A stretch of 64,000 nucleotides of DNA from an uncultured Lachnospiraceae bacterium (GCA_910588215.1 CAJUQJ010000001.1:124001-188000), one strand, 5' to 3'. Numbered from the stretch's first letter, positions 53,123 to 62,774 are shown. Notes: a model not told the origin generated them from the sequence alone. A program made the numbers and translations.

Positions 53123-54316
53123 ATGAAAGCTTTCTTAATTTTGGAAGACGGGACTCTTTTTGAGGGAATCCATATCGGCGCTGAGCGGGAGATCATCAGT
53201 GAGATCGTGTTCAATACGTCGATGGCAGGGTATCTGGAAGTGCTGACAGATCCGTCCTATGCCGGACAGGCTGTCTGCATGACGTATCCGCTGATCGGTA
53301 ATTACGGCATCTGTAAGGATGATATGGAGTCGGACAGGCCCTGGCCGGACGGATTTATCGTCCGGGAATTGAGTCGTATTCCCAGCAATTTTCGGTGTGA
53401 CATGACGATTCAGCAGTTTCTTGAGGAAAACGGTATTCCTGGCATCGCAGGGATCGACACGAGGGCGCTTGTCAGGATCCTTCGGGAAAAAGGTACGATG
53501 AATGGTATGATCACCACCAATGAGAAATATGATCTGGAAGAAATTCTTCCGAAACTAAAGGCGTATACGACCGGTAAGGTAGTTGATCTTGTGACCTGCC
53601 GGGAAAAATATACGTTGTCTGCCGCACAAGATTTATCAGATAATGGTCCGGTCTCCGGAAGTTCCCAATTTGAAAAAGAAGCATATGAGAGTGGTATACG
53701 AGAGAAGAAGCCCAGCATGGTTCGTGAATTGACGGGCAGAGGGTTAAAAGTCGCGCTGTTAGACTTGGGCGCGAAGGGCAATATCGCCAGGTCTTTGGCT
53801 GCCAGAGGGTGTGAGGTGACGGTCTATCCCGCTTTTACGACGGCGCAGGAGATCATCGATGCGAAACCGGACGGTATTATGCTGAGTAATGGCCCGGGTG
53901 ACCCGAAGGAGTGCACGGAGGTGATTGAACAGATCAAGAAGTTGTATGATACGGATATCACGATCTTTGCGATCTGTCTGGGACATCAGCTGATGGCGCT
54001 GGCCACTGGAGGAGATACCTATAAGATGAAATACGGCCACAGGGGTGGCAATCATCCGGTGAAAGATTTAGAGACAGGCAGAGTTTATATCTCTTCCCAG
54101 AATCACGGTTACGTGGTAGATACGAAGAAGCTGGATCCCAGGGTGGCGGTGCCTGCGTTTGAGAATGTCAATGACGGTACCAACGAAGGGCTCTCTTATA
54201 CAGGCAAGCATATCTTCACGGTGCAGTTTCACCCGGAAGCTTGTCCGGGGCCTCAGGATTCCGGGGAGCTGTTTGAGCGGTTTATCAAGATGATGTGGAG
54301 GGGGAAAAATGCCTAA
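53123..54316 (+). CDS. carA: Carbamoyl-phosphate synthase, small chain
   Basis: The glutaminase subunit that passes ammonia to CarB. 397 aa, with the N-terminal domain (GTLFEG..IGAE and FNTSMAGYLEVLTDPSYAGQ) and the class I glutaminase (AICLGHQLM with catalytic Cys285; VQFHPEACPGP with the His). It overlaps carB by 8 bp. Confidence 0.97.
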   Translation: MKAFLILEDGTLFEGIHIGAEREIISEIVFNTSMAGYLEVLTDPSYAGQAVCMTYPLIGNYGICKDDMESDRPWPDGFIVRELSRIPSNFRCDMTIQQFLEENGIPGIAGIDTRALVRILREKGTMNGMITTNEKYDLEEILPKLKAYTTGKVVDLVTCREKYTLSAAQDLSDNGPVSGSSQFEKEAYESGIREKKPSMVRELTGRGLKVALLDLGAKGNIARSLAARGCEVTVYPAFTTAQEIIDAKPDGIMLSNGPGDPKECTEVIEQIKKLYDTDITIFAICLGHQLMALATGGDTYKMKYGHRGGNHPVKDLETGRVYISSQNHGYVVDTKKLDPRVAVPAFENVNDGTNEGLSYTGKHIFTVQFHPEACPGPQDSGELFERFIKMMWRGKNA

Positions 54317-57300
54317 GAATCCGAATGTAAAAAGAGTACTCGTGATCGGCTCGGGGCCTATAGTGATCGGGCAGGCGGCGGAATTTGACTATGCAGGGAC
54401 GCAGGCGTGCCGCTCTCTGAAAGAGGAGGGCATGGAAGTTATCCTGGTAAACTCCAATCCGGCCACCATCATGACCGACGGTGACATTGCAGATAAGGTA
54501 TATATCGAACCGCTGACGGCCAGGGTGCTGGAGGAGATCATTCGCAAGGAGAAGCCGGACAGCTTGCTGCCGAATATGGGCGGACAGGCCGGACTTAATC
54601 TGGGCATGGAGCTGGACGAATCGGGCTTTCTGGCCGCGCATGGCGTTACGCTGCTCGGCACCACGGCGAAGACGATCCGCAAGGCGGAGGACCGCCTGGA
54701 ATTCAAGGAGACGATGGAGAAGATCGGGGAACCCTGCGCGCCTTCCCTGGTGGTGGAGAATATAGAGGACGGCGTGGCGTTTGCGCATAAGATCGGATAC
54801 CCGGTGGTGTTGCGCCCGGCCTATACACTGGGTGGCTCCGGCGGTGGTATCGCCCATAACCAGGTTGAACTGGAGGAGATTCTGGCTAATGGTCTGCGGC
54901 TCTCCCGGGTGGGACAGGTTCTGGTGGAACGCTGCATCGCAGGATGGAAAGAGATTGAGTATGAGGTGATGCGGGACGGCGCAGGCAACTGCATTACCGT
55001 ATGTAATATGGAAAATATCGATCCGGTGGGCGTGCATACCGGTGACAGCATCGTGGCGGCGCCTTCCCAGACGCTGGGGGACAAAGAATATCAGATGCTA
55101 CGCAGTTCAGCGCTCAACATCATCAACGAGTTGGGAATTACCGGCGGGTGTAATGTGCAGTTCGCTCTGCATCCCACCAGTTTCGAGTACTGTGTGATCG
55201 AGGTTAATCCCCGTGTAAGCCGTTCTTCCGCGCTGGCAAGTAAGGCAACGGGTTATCCCATCGCCAAGGTGGCGGCCAAGATCGCGCTGGGCTATACGCT
55301 GGATGAGATCAAGAACGCCATCACCGGCAAGACTTATGCCAGCTTCGAGCCAACGCTTGACTACTGCGTGGTCAAGATCCCAAGACTGCCTTTTGATAAG
55401 TTCATCACGGCGAAGCGCACATTGACGACCCAGATGAAGGCTACGGGAGAAGTGATGAGCATCGGCAATAACTTTGAGGGTGCGCTGATGAAGGCGATCC
55501 GGTCTCTGGAACAGCATGTGGACTGTCTGCGCAGCTATGACTTTTCCGCGCTTTCCGCAGAGGAACTGAAAGAGCGGATGAAGGTGGTGGATGACCAGCG
55601 GATCTACATTATCGCGGAGGCAATCCGTAAGGGTATTGACTATGACACGATCCATGAGATTACCATGGTGGATCATTGGTTTATTGATAAGATTGCGATC
55701 CTCACGGAGATGGAGGCGCGTCTCGAGCAGGAGCCGTTGACGGTAGACCTGTTACAAGAAGCCAAACGGCTGGAATTCCCGGATACGGTGATCGCCAGAT
55801 TGGCAGGGAGAACCGAAGAAGAAATAAAGAACATGCGTTATGAAAATGGCATCGTGGCGGCTTTCAAGATGGTGGATACCTGCGCGGCCGAGTTTGCGGC
55901 CAGTACGCCTTACTATTACTCCGTGTTTGGATCGGAGACAGAAGTGGAGGAGACCCATCCTAAGAAAAAGGTGCTGGTATTGGGTTCCGGTCCGATCCGC
56001 ATCGGACAGGGCATCGAGTTCGATTACTGCTGCGTCCATGCCACTTGGGCTTTTGCCAGAGAGGGGTATGAGACGATCATCATCAACAATAACCCGGAGA
56101 CGGTCAGCACCGACTTCGATATCGCGGATAAGCTCTATTTCGAGCCGCTGACGCCGGAGGATGTGGAGAATATCGTCAGGGTTGAGAAGCCGGACGGCGC
56201 GGTGGTGCAGTTTGGCGGACAGACGGCGATCAAGTTGACAGAAAGCTTGATGAAGATGGGTGTGCCTATTTTGGGAACGAAGGCGGAAGATGTGGACGCT
56301 GCCGAGGACCGGGAGCTTTTTGACAAGATTCTGGAAGAGACGAAGATTCCGAGAGCGGCGGGCGGCACGGTCTATACGGCCGAGCAGGCCAAGGAAGTGG
56401 CAGGCAGGCTGGGCTATCCTGTGCTGGTGCGGCCTTCCTATGTACTGGGCGGTCAGGGGATGCAGATCGCACTCTCAGATCAGGAGATCGAAGAATTTAT
56501 GGCGGTCATCAACCGCTATGAACAGGAACATCCGATCTTGGTAGATAAATACTTGCAAGGCAAAGAGCTGGAGGTGGATGCGGTATGCGACGGCACCGAC
56601 ATCCTGATTCCGGGCATTATGGAACATATCGAGCGCACCGGCGTCCATTCCGGGGACAGTATCTCGGTCTACCCGGCGCCCACGGTCAGTGAGAAGGTGA
56701 AGGAGACCATCGCGGAGTATTCCAGACGGCTGGCGAAAGCGCTGCATGTGATCGGCCTGATCAACATCCAGTTTATCGCCATGGAAGACGAGGTGTATGT
56801 GATCGAGGTGAACCCGCGTTCTTCCCGTACCGTACCCTATATCAGCAAGGTGACGGGAATCCCGATCGTGGATCTTGCCACGGAAGTGATCATCGGGAAA
56901 AAGATCCGGGATCTGGGTTATGAGCCGGGGCTGCAGCCGGCTGCGGATTACTATGCCGTGAAAATGCCGGTCTTCTCTTTCGAGAAGATCCGCGGCGCTG
57001 AGATCAGCTTAGGGCCGGAGATGAAATCCACGGGAGAATGCCTGGGGATAGCCAGCACCTTTAATGAGGCGTTATATAAGGCGTTTCTGGGGGCGGGCGT
57101 GAATCTGCCCAAACATAAACAGATGATCATAACCGTGAAGGATGCGGATAAAGGCGAAGCCATCGGGCTGGCTCGCCGCTTCGAGAAGCTGGGCTATATC
57201 ATCTACGCCACAAGAAGTACGGCGGCAGCGCTGCGGGAGGCCGGCGTGAAGGCGAGAAAAGTGAATAAGATCAGGCAGGAATCCCCTACCGTTATGGATC

Positions 57301-57527
57301 TGATCCTGGGACACAAGATCGATCTGGTCATCGATACGCCTACCCAGGGCCGGGATAAGAGCAGGGACGGTTTCCTGATCCGCAGGACGGCCATCGAGAC
57401 CGGCGTGAACTGCATTACGGCATTGGATACGGCGGCGGCGCTTGTATCCAGCCTGGAGAATGCGGCCGTGCAGGGAGAGATGACCTTGATCGATATCGCC
57501 ACGATCGCAAGACGCGGGAAGGCATAG
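54309..57527 (+). CDS. carB: Carbamoyl-phosphate synthase, large chain
   Basis: A 1072-residue ATP-grasp protein with two homologous halves; each holds an ATP site (e.g. VLRPAYTLGGSGGGIA and VLVRPSYVLGGQGMQIA). The C-terminal ~150 residues form the allosteric MGS-like domain. It makes carbamoyl phosphate for pyrimidines and arginine. The other pyr genes in the window (pyrF, pyrE) are 47 kb away. Confidence 0.98.
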   Translation: MPKNPNVKRVLVIGSGPIVIGQAAEFDYAGTQACRSLKEEGMEVILVNSNPATIMTDGDIADKVYIEPLTARVLEEIIRKEKPDSLLPNMGGQAGLNLGMELDESGFLAAHGVTLLGTTAKTIRKAEDRLEFKETMEKIGEPCAPSLVVENIEDGVAFAHKIGYPVVLRPAYTLGGSGGGIAHNQVELEEILANGLRLSRVGQVLVERCIAGWKEIEYEVMRDGAGNCITVCNMENIDPVGVHTGDSIVAAPSQTLGDKEYQMLRSSALNIINELGITGGCNVQFALHPTSFEYCVIEVNPRVSRSSALASKATGYPIAKVAAKIALGYTLDEIKNAITGKTYASFEPTLDYCVVKIPRLPFDKFITAKRTLTTQMKATGEVMSIGNNFEGALMKAIRSLEQHVDCLRSYDFSALSAEELKERMKVVDDQRIYIIAEAIRKGIDYDTIHEITMVDHWFIDKIAILTEMEARLEQEPLTVDLLQEAKRLEFPDTVIARLAGRTEEEIKNMRYENGIVAAFKMVDTCAAEFAASTPYYYSVFGSETEVEETHPKKKVLVLGSGPIRIGQGIEFDYCCVHATWAFAREGYETIIINNNPETVSTDFDIADKLYFEPLTPEDVENIVRVEKPDGAVVQFGGQTAIKLTESLMKMGVPILGTKAEDVDAAEDRELFDKILEETKIPRAAGGTVYTAEQAKEVAGRLGYPVLVRPSYVLGGQGMQIALSDQEIEEFMAVINRYEQEHPILVDKYLQGKELEVDAVCDGTDILIPGIMEHIERTGVHSGDSISVYPAPTVSEKVKETIAEYSRRLAKALHVIGLINIQFIAMEDEVYVIEVNPRSSRTVPYISKVTGIPIVDLATEVIIGKKIRDLGYEPGLQPAADYYAVKMPVFSFEKIRGAEISLGPEMKSTGECLGIASTFNEALYKAFLGAGVNLPKHKQMIITVKDADKGEAIGLARRFEKLGYIIYATRSTAAALREAGVKARKVNKIRQESPTVMDLILGHKIDLVIDTPTQGRDKSRDGFLIRRTAIETGVNCITALDTAAALVSSLENAAVQGEMTLIDIATIARRGKA

Positions 57528-57577
57528 GCAGAGTAAAACCAGGGAAGACGGATAAGATATTGAGGACGGTCTGTTCG

Positions 57578-57617
57578 CGTCCTCAGCGCAAAGCGTTTTG
57601 GAATGAAGGAAAAATCT
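57578..57617 (+). repeat. Leader-cassette repeat (class 1) before queH
   Basis: CGTCCTCAGCGCAAAGCG followed by a TTTTGGAATGAAGGAAAA-type end, and the queH ATG at 57618. Compare 6771-6798 and 58795-58828. Confidence 0.75.
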
Positions 57618-58322
57618 ATGAATGCAGTCAGGAATTATCAGAAAGAGCTGGATAGAATAACAAGAGATATTCAAAGTGGCAGTGTGCCAACACTTTTCCT
57701 GCACAGCTGCTGTGCACCGTGCAGCAGTTATGTATTGGAATATCTGCGGCAGTTCTTTCGGATCACCGTTTTTTATTACAATCCTAATATTACCGAAGCG
57801 CAGGAATACCGTAAGCGGGTGGCCGAGCAGAAGCGGTTGATCGTTGCTTATAATGCTTATAGCAGAGAGGCGAAGCAGGTGGGAGGATATCCAATCGACA
57901 TCGTAGAAGGCGACTATGAACCGGAATGTTTCTATAAGATCGCAAACGGACTGGAGCAGTGTCCGGAAGGTGGGGAGCGGTGCTTTGCCTGCTATGCGCT
58001 CAGGCTGCGGGAGACGGCAAAGCGTGCCCGGGCGGGCGGCTATGATTATTTTACAACGACACTGACCATCAGTCCTCTGAAAAATGCCGCGAAGCTGAAC
58101 GAGATCGGAGAACAGTTCGCGAAAGAGTACGGGACTGCCTGGCTGCCCTCGGATTTTAAGAAGAAGAACGGGTATAAGCGGTCTGTGGAGCTGTCGAAAG
58201 AGTATGACCTGTACAGGCAGGATTACTGCGGCTGTATCTACTCCCGGGTGCAGCGGGAGAGGGAGCGTGAGAAGGAATATGACACAGGCTCCGGACAAGT
58301 TCGTGACAGAGATACCTTATAA
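57618..58322 (+). CDS. queH: Epoxyqueuosine reductase QueH
   Basis: Last step in making queuosine in tRNA. The 234-residue protein carries the family's Cys motifs: LHSCCAPCSSYVL near the N-terminus, RCFACYALRL, and DYCGCIYS near the C-terminus, expected to hold an iron-sulfur cluster. The ATG at 57618 has AAGGA at 7 bases distance; the in-frame 57603 ATG overlaps the repeat. No other queuosine genes adjoin. Confidence 0.93.
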   Translation: MNAVRNYQKELDRITRDIQSGSVPTLFLHSCCAPCSSYVLEYLRQFFRITVFYYNPNITEAQEYRKRVAEQKRLIVAYNAYSREAKQVGGYPIDIVEGDYEPECFYKIANGLEQCPEGGERCFACYALRLRETAKRARAGGYDYFTTTLTISPLKNAAKLNEIGEQFAKEYGTAWLPSDFKKKNGYKRSVELSKEYDLYRQDYCGCIYSRVQREREREKEYDTGSGQVRDRDTL

Positions 58323-58348
58323 AAAGAGCGTGCAGGGAGGAGAGGAAA

Positions 58349-58582
58349 ATGCCACATGTAGATATCAAATGTTATGCCGGACGGACTTATGCGCAGAAGA
58401 AGATGCTTGCGGCTAAAATAACGAGAGATATTGCAGAAATCTTTGAGACAAGTGAAGACAGTGTTTCTATTGCAATTCATGATATCCCTCCGGAAAACTG
58501 GAAGGCGCAGGTGTGGGATAAAGAGATCGAGCCAAATCGAGGGAAGCTGTGTAAAGAACCGGGATATGATTATGATGATTGA
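58349..58582 (+). CDS. Tautomerase (4-oxalocrotonate tautomerase-like)
   Basis: A 77-residue protein with the family's Pro immediately after Met (PHVDIKCYAGRT); this N-terminal Pro is the general base. Small trimers or hexamers of the family act on enol/keto substrates. GGAGGAGAGG precedes the ATG. The substrate is unknown; the gene follows queH by 26 bp. Confidence 0.88.
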   Translation: MPHVDIKCYAGRTYAQKKMLAAKITRDIAEIFETSEDSVSIAIHDIPPENWKAQVWDKEIEPNRGKLCKEPGYDYDD

Positions 58583-58704
58583 TTTTTTGTAAATGAGTAT
58601 TGACACAGGAACAGTTTTTCTGGTTTAGTAGTAGGAAAGACAGAAAGACAGAAAGACAAAGGAGCAAACAAAAGACAAAAAAGAAAGAACGAATGAAGGT
58701 CAAG

Positions 58705-58830
58705 GTTGAATAAATTCTCTGATGAGCAATTTAGTTCAACAAACTGAATAAGTTCAGTTAGAATTTGTGCCGAAGCGTTACAAATTCTGCTCACGTCCTC
58801 AGCGCAAAGCGCTTCGGAATGGAGGAAAAA
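58705..58830 (+). repeat. Leader repeat upstream of argS (long form)
   Basis: The same order of blocks as at 11279-11365: the 31-base start (58707-58737), the AAGTTCAGTTAGAA block and then a class 1 end (58791-58828: ATTCTGCTCACGTCCTCAGC, GCAAAGCGCTTCGGAATGGAGGAAAA). It is not followed directly by a start codon; argS begins ~140 bases later. Confidence 0.75.
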
Positions 58831-58834
58831 ATAG

Positions 58835-58935
58835 ATTGAAAGATAAGAAAAATAGAAAAGTAGAAAAATAGATTGAAGGATAAGAATAATAGAAAAATAA
58901 AAAAATAAAAAAATAAAAAAATAGAAAAACAGGAA
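58835..58935 (+). other. A-rich low-complexity leader of argS
   Basis: A purine/A-rich stretch with repeats of AAAAATA, and two similar ~36-base blocks, each starting with ATTGAA(A/G)GATAAGAA. The gap 58583-58971 has no gene; the first part is AG-rich (GACAGAAAGACAG repeats). No T-box leader was seen. Confidence 0.65.
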
Positions 58936-58971
58936 GAGAAATACAAAGATATAAGAAAGGCTTGGAAGAAG

Positions 58972-60753
58972 ATGCAGAAAATATTGGATTTGATTTCGGA
59001 AGAGATGATGAAAGCGTTTGAGACGGCAGGGTATGAGGCCGCGCTAGGGAAAGTGACGCTGTCAAACAGACCCGATCTGTGTGAGTATCAGTGCAACGGC
59101 GCCATGGCGGGTGCAAAGAAATATCATAAGGCGCCGATCATGATCGCTCAGGATGTGGCCGGACAGCTGCAGGAGAGCGGTGTCTTTACAGAGGTGTCCG
59201 CGGTGGCTCCGGGCTTTTTGAATATGAAGGTGTCGGAGACATTTGTGCGGGATTATCTGCGCGGGATGCGTGACAGTGAGAAATTCGGTCTGCAGATGCC
59301 GGAGAAGGCGAAGAAGATCATCATCGACTACGGCGGGCCTAATGTGGCGAAGCCGCTTCATGTGGGGCATCTGCGTTCCGGTGTGATTGGGGAGAGCATC
59401 AAGCGGATCTGCCGTTATGCGGGCCATGATGTAATCGGGGATATCCATCTGGGAGACTGGGGGCTGCAGATGGGGTTGATCATTACGGAACTGCAGAAGC
59501 GCGATCCGGGGTTAGTCTATTTCGATGATTCCTATGAGGGAGAGTATCCGCAGGAAGCGCCTTTTACCATCTCCGAATTGGAAGAGATCTACCCGACAGC
59601 CAGTGCGAAATCCAAGGAGGATGAGGCTTATAAGGCAGATGCCATGGAAGCAACCTATAAGCTGCAGAGTGGCGTGCGCGGCTACAGGGCATTGTGGGAT
59701 CATATCATCCGTGTATCTGTGGCAGATTTGAAGAAGAATTATGTAAACCTAAATGTGGAGTTTGATCTCTGGAAGGGAGAGTCGGACGTTCACGATATCA
59801 TTCCCGGCATGGTGGAAGAGATGAAGAAGGGCGGTTACGCCTATGAGAGCGACGGTGCTCTGGTAGTGGATGTGAAGGAAGAGACGGATACGAGAGAAGT
59901 GCCGCCCTGCATGATCCTGAAATCGGATGGGGCGTCTCTCTACAACACTACCGATCTGGCCACCATTTTGGATCGTATGACCCAGTATCATCCGGACAAG
60001 CTGATCTACCTGACAGATAAGAGACAAGAACTGTATTTTGAGCAGGTGTTCCGCTGCGCGAGAAAAACCGGCTTGGTCAATGCAGATACGGAGTTGGTGC
60101 ATATCGGCTTCGGCACTATGAACGGCAAGGACGGGAAGCCTTTTAAGACGAGAGAAGGCGGTGTTATGCGTCTGGAAAATCTGATCCGGGAGATCGATGA
60201 GGAGATGATTCGCAAGATCCGGGAGAATGCCGAGACGAAGGGTTATGCGATTGATGAAAAGGAGGCAGAGCAGACCGCGAAAGTAGTAGGGCTGGCGGCC
60301 ATCAAATACGGCGATCTGTCCAACCAAGCATCGAAGGATTATATTTTCGATCTGGATCGCTTTACCTCTTTTGAAGGAGATACAGGGCCGTATATTCTCT
60401 ACACGATCGTACGGATCAAGTCCATCCTGGGTAAATACGTGGAACAGGGCGGAAAGTTAACTGATATAGTCATTGAAAAGGCGCTCAACGATTCCGAGAA
60501 GAGTTTGATGCTTGAACTGGCGAAATTTAATGCCGTAATGGGAATGGCTTATGAGGAGATTGCACCCCATAGGATCTGCGCATATATTTATGATATAGCC
60601 AATGCGTTTAACCGTTTCTATCATGAGACGAAGATCTTGACGGAAGAGGATGCGACGAAGAAGGCAGGTTGGATAGCGTTACTTATGTTAACCAGAGATG
60701 TATTGGAGGTTTGTATTGACCTGCTTGGTTTTACGGCACCCGAGAGGATGTAG
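58972..60753 (+). CDS. argS: Arginyl-tRNA synthetase
   Basis: Class I synthetase, 593 aa. The HIGH-type motif is in GGPNVAKPLHVGHLRSGVIGE; the KMSKS-type region is the degenerate KPFKTREGG typical for ArgS. An N-terminal add-1 domain and a C-terminal anticodon-binding domain with CAYIYDIANAFNRFYHE are visible. ATG 58972 follows GGAAGAAG. Confidence 0.97.
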   Translation: MQKILDLISEEMMKAFETAGYEAALGKVTLSNRPDLCEYQCNGAMAGAKKYHKAPIMIAQDVAGQLQESGVFTEVSAVAPGFLNMKVSETFVRDYLRGMRDSEKFGLQMPEKAKKIIIDYGGPNVAKPLHVGHLRSGVIGESIKRICRYAGHDVIGDIHLGDWGLQMGLIITELQKRDPGLVYFDDSYEGEYPQEAPFTISELEEIYPTASAKSKEDEAYKADAMEATYKLQSGVRGYRALWDHIIRVSVADLKKNYVNLNVEFDLWKGESDVHDIIPGMVEEMKKGGYAYESDGALVVDVKEETDTREVPPCMILKSDGASLYNTTDLATILDRMTQYHPDKLIYLTDKRQELYFEQVFRCARKTGLVNADTELVHIGFGTMNGKDGKPFKTREGGVMRLENLIREIDEEMIRKIRENAETKGYAIDEKEAEQTAKVVGLAAIKYGDLSNQASKDYIFDLDRFTSFEGDTGPYILYTIVRIKSILGKYVEQGGKLTDIVIEKALNDSEKSLMLELAKFNAVMGMAYEEIAPHRICAYIYDIANAFNRFYHETKILTEEDATKKAGWIALLMLTRDVLEVCIDLLGFTAPERM

Positions 60754-60885
60754 GAGCAATTAGAACTGGTTTTATGATATTATGATATGGAGAATGCCCG
60801 GAAAACGGGTATTTTCGATCTGAGCTTCCGCGAAGCGAATGCGTGGGATCGTCATGATAAGATAAGCAGACAGGAGGTGGTGTGC

Positions 60886-61272
60886 ATGGCATTTGGGATG
60901 ATGTTTACAGTGGTATTTGCTTTGACCGTGGTGGTGATGATTGTGATCATAACAGTGATTCTGTTAACAGCTGTACGGGGAATCGGTACCTGGAATAAGA
61001 ACAATCAATCTCCGCGTATTACTGTTTCGGCCGTGGTGGTATCCAGAAGAACGGAAGTATCACGTCGTTCTCACGCGAATGCGGGAGGTGCCGGGGGCGA
61101 ACATCATATGACATCTTCCACATGGTACTATGTCACCTTTCAATTTGCCAGTGGTGACAGGATGGAGTTTCCGGTCGATGGTTCTGAATATGGAATGCTG
61201 GTGGAGGGCGATGAGGGTGAGTTGAACTTTCAGGGGACGAGGTATCTCGGGTTTGAGAGGAAAAGGCCGTAA
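60886..61272 (+). CDS. DUF2500-like membrane protein
   Basis: A 128-residue protein with one or two membrane segments (GMMFTVVFALTVVVMIVIITVILLT) and a small outer domain (SARTEVSRRSHAN-type and TSSTWYYVTFQFASGDRMEF...YLGFER) that I recall as DUF2500. The start at 60886 has CAGGAGGTGG upstream. Function unknown. Confidence 0.8.
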   Translation: MAFGMMFTVVFALTVVVMIVIITVILLTAVRGIGTWNKNNQSPRITVSAVVVSRRTEVSRRSHANAGGAGGEHHMTSSTWYYVTFQFASGDRMEFPVDGSEYGMLVEGDEGELNFQGTRYLGFERKRP

Positions 61273-61416
61273 ATGCAGCAAGAGAGTACTCAGTGAGTAC
61301 TTCTACAGTAAACACATCAGAACATTGAAAGTGGCGTTACAGCTCCGTTTTATTTGTCGTTCCATCTAACCGACTGCGAATGGTAACAAAAATTGTAAAT
61401 TTTTTTGGAAAAGCAC

Positions 61417-61446
61417 TTGACAATCGGTGGTAAAAAATTGTATACT
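61417..61446 (+). promoter_or_regulatory. Promoter of the tRNA-Val/tRNA-Met unit
   Basis: TTGACA (61417-61422), an 18-bp spacer and TATACT (61441-61446), 35 bases upstream of tRNA-Val. Confidence 0.8.
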
Positions 61447-61480
61447 AGCAAAGCGGGTTGCGGAAGTGACCCGTCCAAAT

Positions 61481-61553
61481 GGGGTCTTAGCTCAGCTGGG
61501 AGAGCATCTGCCTTACAAGCAGAGGGTCATAGGTTCGAGCCCTATAGGCCCCA
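61481..61553 (+). tRNA. tRNA-Val (anticodon TAC)
   Basis: A 73-nt cloverleaf: acceptor GGGGTCT/AGGCCCC, anticodon loop CTTACAA (TAC), T arm ATAGG-TTCGAGC-CCTAT. It has no encoded CCA. Confidence 0.96.
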
Positions 61554-61567
61554 TTGGAACTGAATAT

Positions 61568-61641
61568 GGCGAGATAGCTCAGCTGGCTAGAGCATACGGT
61601 TCATACCCGTAGTGTCGAGGGTTCAAGTCCCCCTCTCGCTA
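61568..61641 (+). tRNA. tRNA-Met (anticodon CAT)
   Basis: A 74-nt cloverleaf: acceptor GGCGAGA/TCTCGCT, anticodon stem TACGG/CCGTA with loop TTCATAC (CAT). The T stem has one mismatch (A-C). The elongator form is likely; a lysidine-modified Ile tRNA cannot be excluded from sequence alone. Confidence 0.9.
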
Positions 61642-61655
61642 TTACCTTTAAGAAT

Positions 61656-61692
61656 GCGGAAAGCCTTGATTTATTGGCTTTTCGCTTTTTTT
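61656..61692 (+). terminator. Intrinsic terminator after the tRNAs
   Basis: GCGGAAAGCC pairs with GGCTTTTCGC (one G:U), loop of ten, followed by TTTTTTT (61686-61692). Confidence 0.9.
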
Positions 61693-61712
61693 ACCCTTAA
61701 AAATAGTCTTAT

Positions 61713-61765
61713 CGTAAAACCCGTGCTTAAGCACTCTTGCGTCTGCTTTCGCATCCGTGTTTTAA
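61713..61765 (+). repeat. Solo copy of the mobile element's hairpin core
   Basis: Similar to 2192-2244 and 51376-51428: GTAAAACCCGTGCTTAAGCA, then a TGCG/CGCA hairpin and a closing GTTTTA. The terminal inverted repeats of the full elements are absent here. It stands just after the tRNA terminator and ~120 bp before the TauE gene. Confidence 0.8.
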
Positions 61766-61882
61766 TGTGATATACGTTAAGTACGAATATAAGGGAGAGC
61801 GAATTCGCCGGATTATTAGAAGTGCAATATTTAACACGGCGCTTGCTTTCTGTCTTGCGTAAAGGAAGGAGCACAGTAGATC

Positions 61883-62653
61883 ATGTTTCAATTTATCATT
61901 TGTTTCATTGCAGGAATCGGGGCAGGATTGGGCACCGGATTTGCAGGCATGAGCGCGGCGGCGGTGATCAGTCCGATGCTGATCACATTCCTGGGTCTGC
62001 CGGCTTATGAGGCTGTAGGCATCGCGCTTGCCAGTGATGTGCTTGCCAGTGCCGTCAGCGCTTATACTTATGGCAAGAATAAGAATCTCGACATTAAGAA
62101 CGGCATTGTGATGATGGTCTCAGTCTTGTCAGTCACGTTATTTGGAAGCTGGGTGGCGAGCAAGGTGCCTAACACGACCATGGGTAATTTCTCCGTCTTT
62201 ATGACGTTGCTTTTGGGCATCAAATTTATTGTGAAGCCGGTCATGACGACTAAAGAATCCATGAATCAGGTTGATGGCAGGAAACGGATCATTCAGTCCG
62301 TGCTCTGTGGTTCGGTGGTAGGGTTTATCTGCGGTTTCATCGGTGCAGGCGGCGGTATGATGATGCTGCTGATCTTAACAAGTGTGCTGGGATATGAGTT
62401 GAAGACGGCAGTCGGGACCAGCGTATTTATTATGGCGTTTACTGCTTTGACAGGGGCGGCCAGCCATTTTGTGATCGGTGGCAGTCCGGATCTGAGGTGT
62501 CTGCTATACTGTGTGGCTTCGACATTGTTATGGGCGAGAATCGCGGCGAAATTTGCCAATAAGGCGTCACCGGTGACATTGAATCGGGCTACGGGAGTGG
62601 TGCTGGCTGTTCTGGGAGCAGCAATCCTTGTAGTGAATTATGTGAAAGTATAG
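61883..62653 (+). CDS. TauE/SafE (TSUP) family permease
   Basis: A 256-residue membrane protein with eight predicted helices in two halves: the first has FIAGIGAGLGTGFAGMSAA, the second has GSVVGFICGFIGAGGGMMML, the family's repeat. Members move sulfite, sulfonates or other sulfur or organic anions. The ATG is 13 bases after a GGAAGGAG sequence, so the start may be imprecise. Substrate unknown. Confidence 0.92.
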   Translation: MFQFIICFIAGIGAGLGTGFAGMSAAAVISPMLITFLGLPAYEAVGIALASDVLASAVSAYTYGKNKNLDIKNGIVMMVSVLSVTLFGSWVASKVPNTTMGNFSVFMTLLLGIKFIVKPVMTTKESMNQVDGRKRIIQSVLCGSVVGFICGFIGAGGGMMMLLILTSVLGYELKTAVGTSVFIMAFTALTGAASHFVIGGSPDLRCLLYCVASTLLWARIAAKFANKASPVTLNRATGVVLAVLGAAILVVNYVKV

Positions 62654-62734
62654 TTATAGTTTATAGAAGGGAAAGTGTACCCAAAAGCAATATTTGATAA
62701 ATGCTTTGTTTAAAATGAAAAGAATTTTGCGGGA

Positions 62735-62774
62735 AGATACCCTATACTTATCTTTAAAGAGGTATAGGGTATCT
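62735..62774. other. 13-bp inverted repeat between the permease and esterase genes
   Basis: AGATACCCTATAC and GTATAGGGTATCT enclose a 14-nt loop. Neither side has a T run, so it could be an operator of the downstream esterase gene or a non-standard terminator of the permease gene. Confidence 0.55.

Noticed and set aside
58583..58971. T-box leader of argS
   Set aside because: No T-box motif or specifier stem was seen; the region is low complexity and repeats.
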